Source of the DNA: Chitinophagaceae bacterium
Lineage (GTDB): Bacteria; Bacteroidota; Bacteroidia; Chitinophagales; Chitinophagaceae
Length of the DNA: 7,623 nucleotides
Reading direction: 5' to 3'
Assembly: GCA_003456175.1 (NCBI GenBank)
Contig: DMPB01000039.1
Coordinates: forward strand, 31,748-39,370
Shown: positions 4,763 to 7,623 of the stretch, in pieces
How the letters are laid out: the number at the start of each line of letters is the position of its first letter
How positions within the stretch are numbered: the first letter of the stretch is position 1
The notes under the pieces: model-generated
Seen by the model: the letters and a program-made list of their open reading frames with translations, nothing else
What the model was told of the DNA's origin: nothing
The model's database searches: none
Position numbers and translations under genes: made by a program

Positions 4763-7623
4763 ATGTTACGGCGGTATTGCCCACCAACTTGATAGAGTGC
4801 ATTGGTAATTTGTCCGAGGCTACAATACTTTACTGTTTCCATTAATTCGGCAAAAAGGTTGCCATTATTAATAGCCACTTGTTGTAAGCGTTGCAACATA
4901 TCGGCCGATTTATTTTGGTTACGTTTATGAAATGCAGCAAGGTTTTGGATTTGTTGCTCTTTTTCTTCTGTAGTGCTACGAATTACTTCAGCAGGTAATA
5001 CTGTGGGGCTGCCGTTTTTATTCAAAAACGTATTCACACCAATTATAGGTAAGTCGCCTGTATGCTTCAGGTGCTCGTAGTATAAACTTTCTTCTTGAAT
5101 TTTATTACGCTGATACATGCGTTCCATTGCCCCGAGTACACCACCACGTTCTGTAATGCGGTTGAATTCAGTCATCACGGCTTCTTCTACTAAATCGGTT
5201 AATTCTTCAATAGCAAAGCTGCCTTGAATAAAGTTTTCTGTTTTAGCACTGCCCAACTCTCGGTTTATAATGAGCTGTATAGCCATGGCACGGCGAACGC
5301 TTTCTTCGGTAGGTGTGGTGATAGCTTCATCGTAAGCATTGGTGTGCAAGCTGTTACAGTTGTCGTATATGGCGTACAATGCTTGCAGGGTAGTACGTAT
5401 ATCGTTAAAATCAATTTCTTGTGCGTGCAGGCTTCGGCCGCTGGTTTGAATATGATATTTTAACTTTTGGCTACGATCGTTGCCTTTGTATTTATACTTC
5501 ATGGCCTTGGCCCAAATACGGCGAGCAACTCTTCCTATAACACTATACTCCGGATCCATGCCATTGCTAAAGAAGAAAGAGAGGTTGGGTGCAAAATCAT
5601 CGATATGCATGCCTCTGCTGAGGTAGTATTCCACAAAAGTGAAGCCATTGGCAAGTGTAAATGCGAGCTGCGTAATTGGGTTGGCGCCAGCTTCGGCAAT
5701 ATGGTAGCCACTAATACTTACGCTATAAAAATTTCGCACCTTTTGTTCAATAAAATAAGCTTGCACATCGCCCATGAGTTTAAGGGCAAATTCAGTACTG
5801 AAGATGCAGGTGTTTTGAGCCTGATCTTCTTTTAGTATATCGGCTTGTACGGTACCTCGTACTTGTTGTAAAGCTTGTGTTTTGCATTGTGCATACACAT
5901 CGGCAGGTAATACCTCATCGCCACTGAGGCCAAGTAATTGTAAGCCTAATCCGTTGTTGCCTTCGGGTAAGCGTTCTGGTGCTAATGGGTTGTAATAACT
6001 AGGGCGTGGTAACTGTGCATACTTTGCAGTTGCATAAGCTTTCACCTGATCCCACAAGCCGAGTTCGGTAATCTTTTTTTCGCACTGTTGATCAATGGCA
6101 GCGTTCATGAAAAATGCCAATATAATTGGAGCCGGACCATTGATAGTCATGCTAACCGATGTGTTAGGAGCACATAAATCGAAACCGCTGTACAATTTTT
6201 TGGCATCGTCAACTGTAGCAATGCTTACACCGCTATTACCAATTTTGCCGTAAATATCAGGGCGGTAGGCAGGGTCTTCACCGTAGAGTGTAACGCTATC
6301 GAAGGCTGTACTTAAGCGTTTGGCAGGCTGGCCCATACTAACATAATGAAAACGCTTATTGGTACGCTCAGGGCCGCCTTCGCCGGCAAACATACGAGTA
6401 GGGTCTTCGCCGGCACGTTTCAACTCAAATACGCCTGCTGTATATGGAAATTCACCCGGTACGTTCTCTTGCATTTGCCAACGCAGTATATCGCCCCAAT
6501 CTTTATATCTGGGTAATACTACTTTTTTGATGGTTGTGCCACTTAAAGAGGTGGTAGTAAGCTCTTGGCGAATCGTTTTGTCGCGTACCTGATATTCAAA
6601 TACAGGGTTGTTGTACTTGTGCACTATTTGTGGCCAAGCCTCAATTAAAGCTTTACATTCAGGATGAAGCTGGCGTTCAAAGTGCGTTTGCATTTGCCGT
6701 AAGGCACTAATATCGCTCATGCCAGGTTCGCTAATAACGCCATTAATTTGGTATAGCTTGCTGGCAATGGTGCACTGCTCGGTAACCCAAGTGTCGTAAC
6801 GTTTGGCCTCTTCTGCAATTTCGCTGAGGTAGCGAACGCGGCTTGGTGGTATTACCGATTGGTTCACTTTGGCTGTTTCTGAAAAGGTAACATCGCCTAG
6901 TGTTAAGTTGGTTTTTTCGCTGAGTTTGGCAATGAGTATGGAGAAGAGTTGGTTCACACCATCGTCGTTGAATTTGCTGGCCATGGTGCCTACAATTGGT
7001 AGCTCTTCATCTTTAGCCATCCAAAGTTGATGATTGCGTTTGTATTGCTTGCGAACATCGGCAATGGCATCGAGTGCACCCGCTTTATCAAATTTGTTAA
7101 TGGCAATTACATCGGCATAATCGAGCATGTTTATTTTCTCAAGTTGACTAGCGGCGCCGTATTCTGGTGTCATTACATAGAGGCTTACGTCGCAGTAGTC
7201 GAGAATGCTTGCATCGCTTTGTCCAACCCCAGCACTTTCCAACACAATTAAATCGAAACCTGCCTTACGGCAAATGTCTAAAGCTTGCTGTACTGCTCCA
7301 CTCAATGCTGTATTATCATCGCGGGTAGCAAGGCTACGCATGTATGCTCTTGGGTGGCTGATGCTATTCATACGGATACGATCGCCAAGCAGGGCTCCCC
7401 CGGTTTTTTTCTTAGATGGGTCTACCGATATTACGGCAATGGTTTTATCGGTATAGTGATTTAAAAACCTGCGAACAATTTCATCTGTAACAGAGCTTTT
7501 GCCTGCACCACCCGTACCTGTAATGCCTAATACTGCGCTAGTTACTGTTGTTGTAGGTGTTAGTTCTGTAACAATAGGTGTGTAATCATCGCCATTTTCA
7601 GCTAAAGAAATAGCTCTTGCAAT
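4759..7623 (-). CDS. icmF: Fused isobutyryl-CoA mutase IcmF, 5' end outside window
   Basis: The frame is open from the right edge to a stop at 4759-4761, giving 954 residues; the N-terminal B12-binding domain, roughly 130-170 residues, should lie beyond the edge. Counting from the edge, residues about 30-250 are the MeaB-like chaperone GTPase: P-loop [12 protein letters not shown] (33-44), SVDPS (66-70), ESAG (129-132) and NKFD (176-179). A linker follows, then the mutase large domain (about 390-954) with '[15 protein letters not shown]', '[12 protein letters not shown]', '[15 protein letters not shown]' and '[12 protein letters not shown]' (His641). IcmF converts isobutyryl-CoA and n-butyryl-CoA by an adenosylcobalamin radical route, and the GTPase part loads and protects the cofactor. 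Phe399 and Gln603 stand where methylmalonyl-CoA mutase has Tyr and Arg for the substrate carboxylate, which supports this call over MCM. The internal ATG at 7369-7371 is not the start, since the P-loop lies upstream of it. The promoter is outside the window. Confidence 0.95.
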   Translation of the reverse strand: MARAISLAENGDDYTPIVTELTPTTTVTSAVLGITGTGGAGKSSVTDEIVRRFLNHYTDKTIAVISVDPSKKKTGGALLGDRIRMNSISHPRAYMRSLATRDDNTALSGAVQQALDICRKAGFDLIVLESAGVGQSDASILDYCDVSLYVMTPEYGAASQLEKINMLDYADVIAINKFDKAGALDAIADVRKQYKRNHQLWMAKDEELPIVGTMASKFNDDGVNQLFSILIAKLSEKTNLTLGDVTFSETAKVNQSVIPPSRVRYLSEIAEEAKRYDTWVTEQCTIASKLYQINGVISEPGMSDISALRQMQTHFERQLHPECKALIEAWPQIVHKYNNPVFEYQVRDKTIRQELTTTSLSGTTIKKVVLPRYKDWGDILRWQMQENVPGEFPYTAGVFELKRAGEDPTRMFAGEGGPERTNKRFHYVSMGQPAKRLSTAFDSVTLYGEDPAYRPDIYGKIGNSGVSIATVDDAKKLYSGFDLCAPNTSVSMTINGPAPIILAFFMNAAIDQQCEKKITELGLWDQVKAYATAKYAQLPRPSYYNPLAPERLPEGNNGLGLQLLGLSGDEVLPADVYAQCKTQALQQVRGTVQADILKEDQAQNTCIFSTEFALKLMGDVQAYFIEQKVRNFYSVSISGYHIAEAGANPITQLAFTLANGFTFVEYYLSRGMHIDDFAPNLSFFFSNGMDPEYSVIGRVARRIWAKAMKYKYKGNDRSQKLKYHIQTSGRSLHAQEIDFNDIRTTLQALYAIYDNCNSLHTNAYDEAITTPTEESVRRAMAIQLIINRELGSAKTENFIQGSFAIEELTDLVEEAVMTEFNRITERGGVLGAMERMYQRNKIQEESLYYEHLKHTGDLPIIGVNTFLNKNGSPTVLPAEVIRSTTEEKEQQIQNLAAFHKRNQNKSADMLQRLQQVAINNGNLFAELMETVKYCSLGQITNALYQVGGQYRRNM
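6691..6706 (+). repeat. Dispersed motif copy 5 (G/C class), in icmF
   Basis: Reads CATTTGCCGTAAGGCA, preceded by G. It matches copy 2 except that the A-T pair flanking CC/GG is replaced by G-C, which keeps the stem (TGCC-GTAA-GGCA). It lies antisense to icmF codons for A-L-R-Q-M. Confidence 0.5.
7261..7276 (-). repeat. Dispersed motif copy 6 (G/C class), in icmF
   Basis: The minus strand reads CATTTGCCGTAAGGCA, identical over all 16 bases to copy 5, which lies about 570 bp away in the opposite orientation. Here it is sense to icmF and encodes C-R-K-A, a different frame and peptide from copy 5. Confidence 0.5.

Noticed and set aside
1866..7123. Frequent CTCGAT hexamer as a possible signal
   Set aside because: Nine copies against about four expected, nearly all encoding Leu-Asp in frame, so codon-pair preference explains it.
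7369..7371. ATG as the start of an 870-residue mutase
   Set aside because: The same frame continues to the window edge and carries the GTPase P-loop upstream, so this is an internal methionine.

Overview
The window looks like an ordinary chromosomal segment of a Bacteroidota species, probably in or near the Chitinophagaceae. This rests on the set of protein families, the moderately AT-rich DNA, the lack of Shine-Dalgarno sequences before most starts, and possible promoters of the Bacteroidota type (TTTG, about 19 bp, then TAnnTTTG-like). The taxon is inferred, not shown by a marker gene. I see no rRNA, tRNA, CRISPR array, transposase or phage gene.

Layout. (1) Bases 1-207 hold the 3' end of a plus-strand SnoaL/DUF4440-like gene. 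(2) Two minus-strand genes follow: a small two-helix membrane protein (245-514) and, upstream of it, a membrane-anchored GH25 lysozyme (571-1359). (3) Only 26 bp away, and divergent, is a radical SAM/SPASM protein (1386-2459). (4) A 156-bp gap holds a hairpin repeat, a candidate promoter and an overlapping palindrome. It leads into a MarR-type regulator (2616-3092), followed 7 bp later by a secreted GHL10-family glycoside hydrolase related to E. coli DigH/YddW (3100-4683). (5) A strong bidirectional terminator (4705-4734) separates this operon from the convergent minus-strand gene for fused isobutyryl-CoA mutase IcmF. That gene runs off the right edge with its 5' end missing.

How the genes relate. 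Two of them (GH25 and GHL10) probably cut cell-wall glycans, and the GHL10 gene seems to be co-transcribed with, and perhaps controlled by, the MarR regulator. IcmF is a self-contained B12 enzyme with its own chaperone GTPase domain, and it has no visible link to its neighbours. The radical SAM protein has no precursor peptide or partner here, so its substrate is unknown.

The most unusual signal is not a gene. A short motif, about RCATTT(A/G)CCGTAAGG(T/C), occurs six times on both strands, between and inside genes. The two sequence classes differ by paired changes that keep a small hairpin with a GTAA loop. The core TRCCGTAA occurs eight times, where about 0.5 would be expected by chance. It resembles a genome-wide dispersed signal, such as an uptake-like, Chi-like or hairpin repeat, and needs a whole-genome count.
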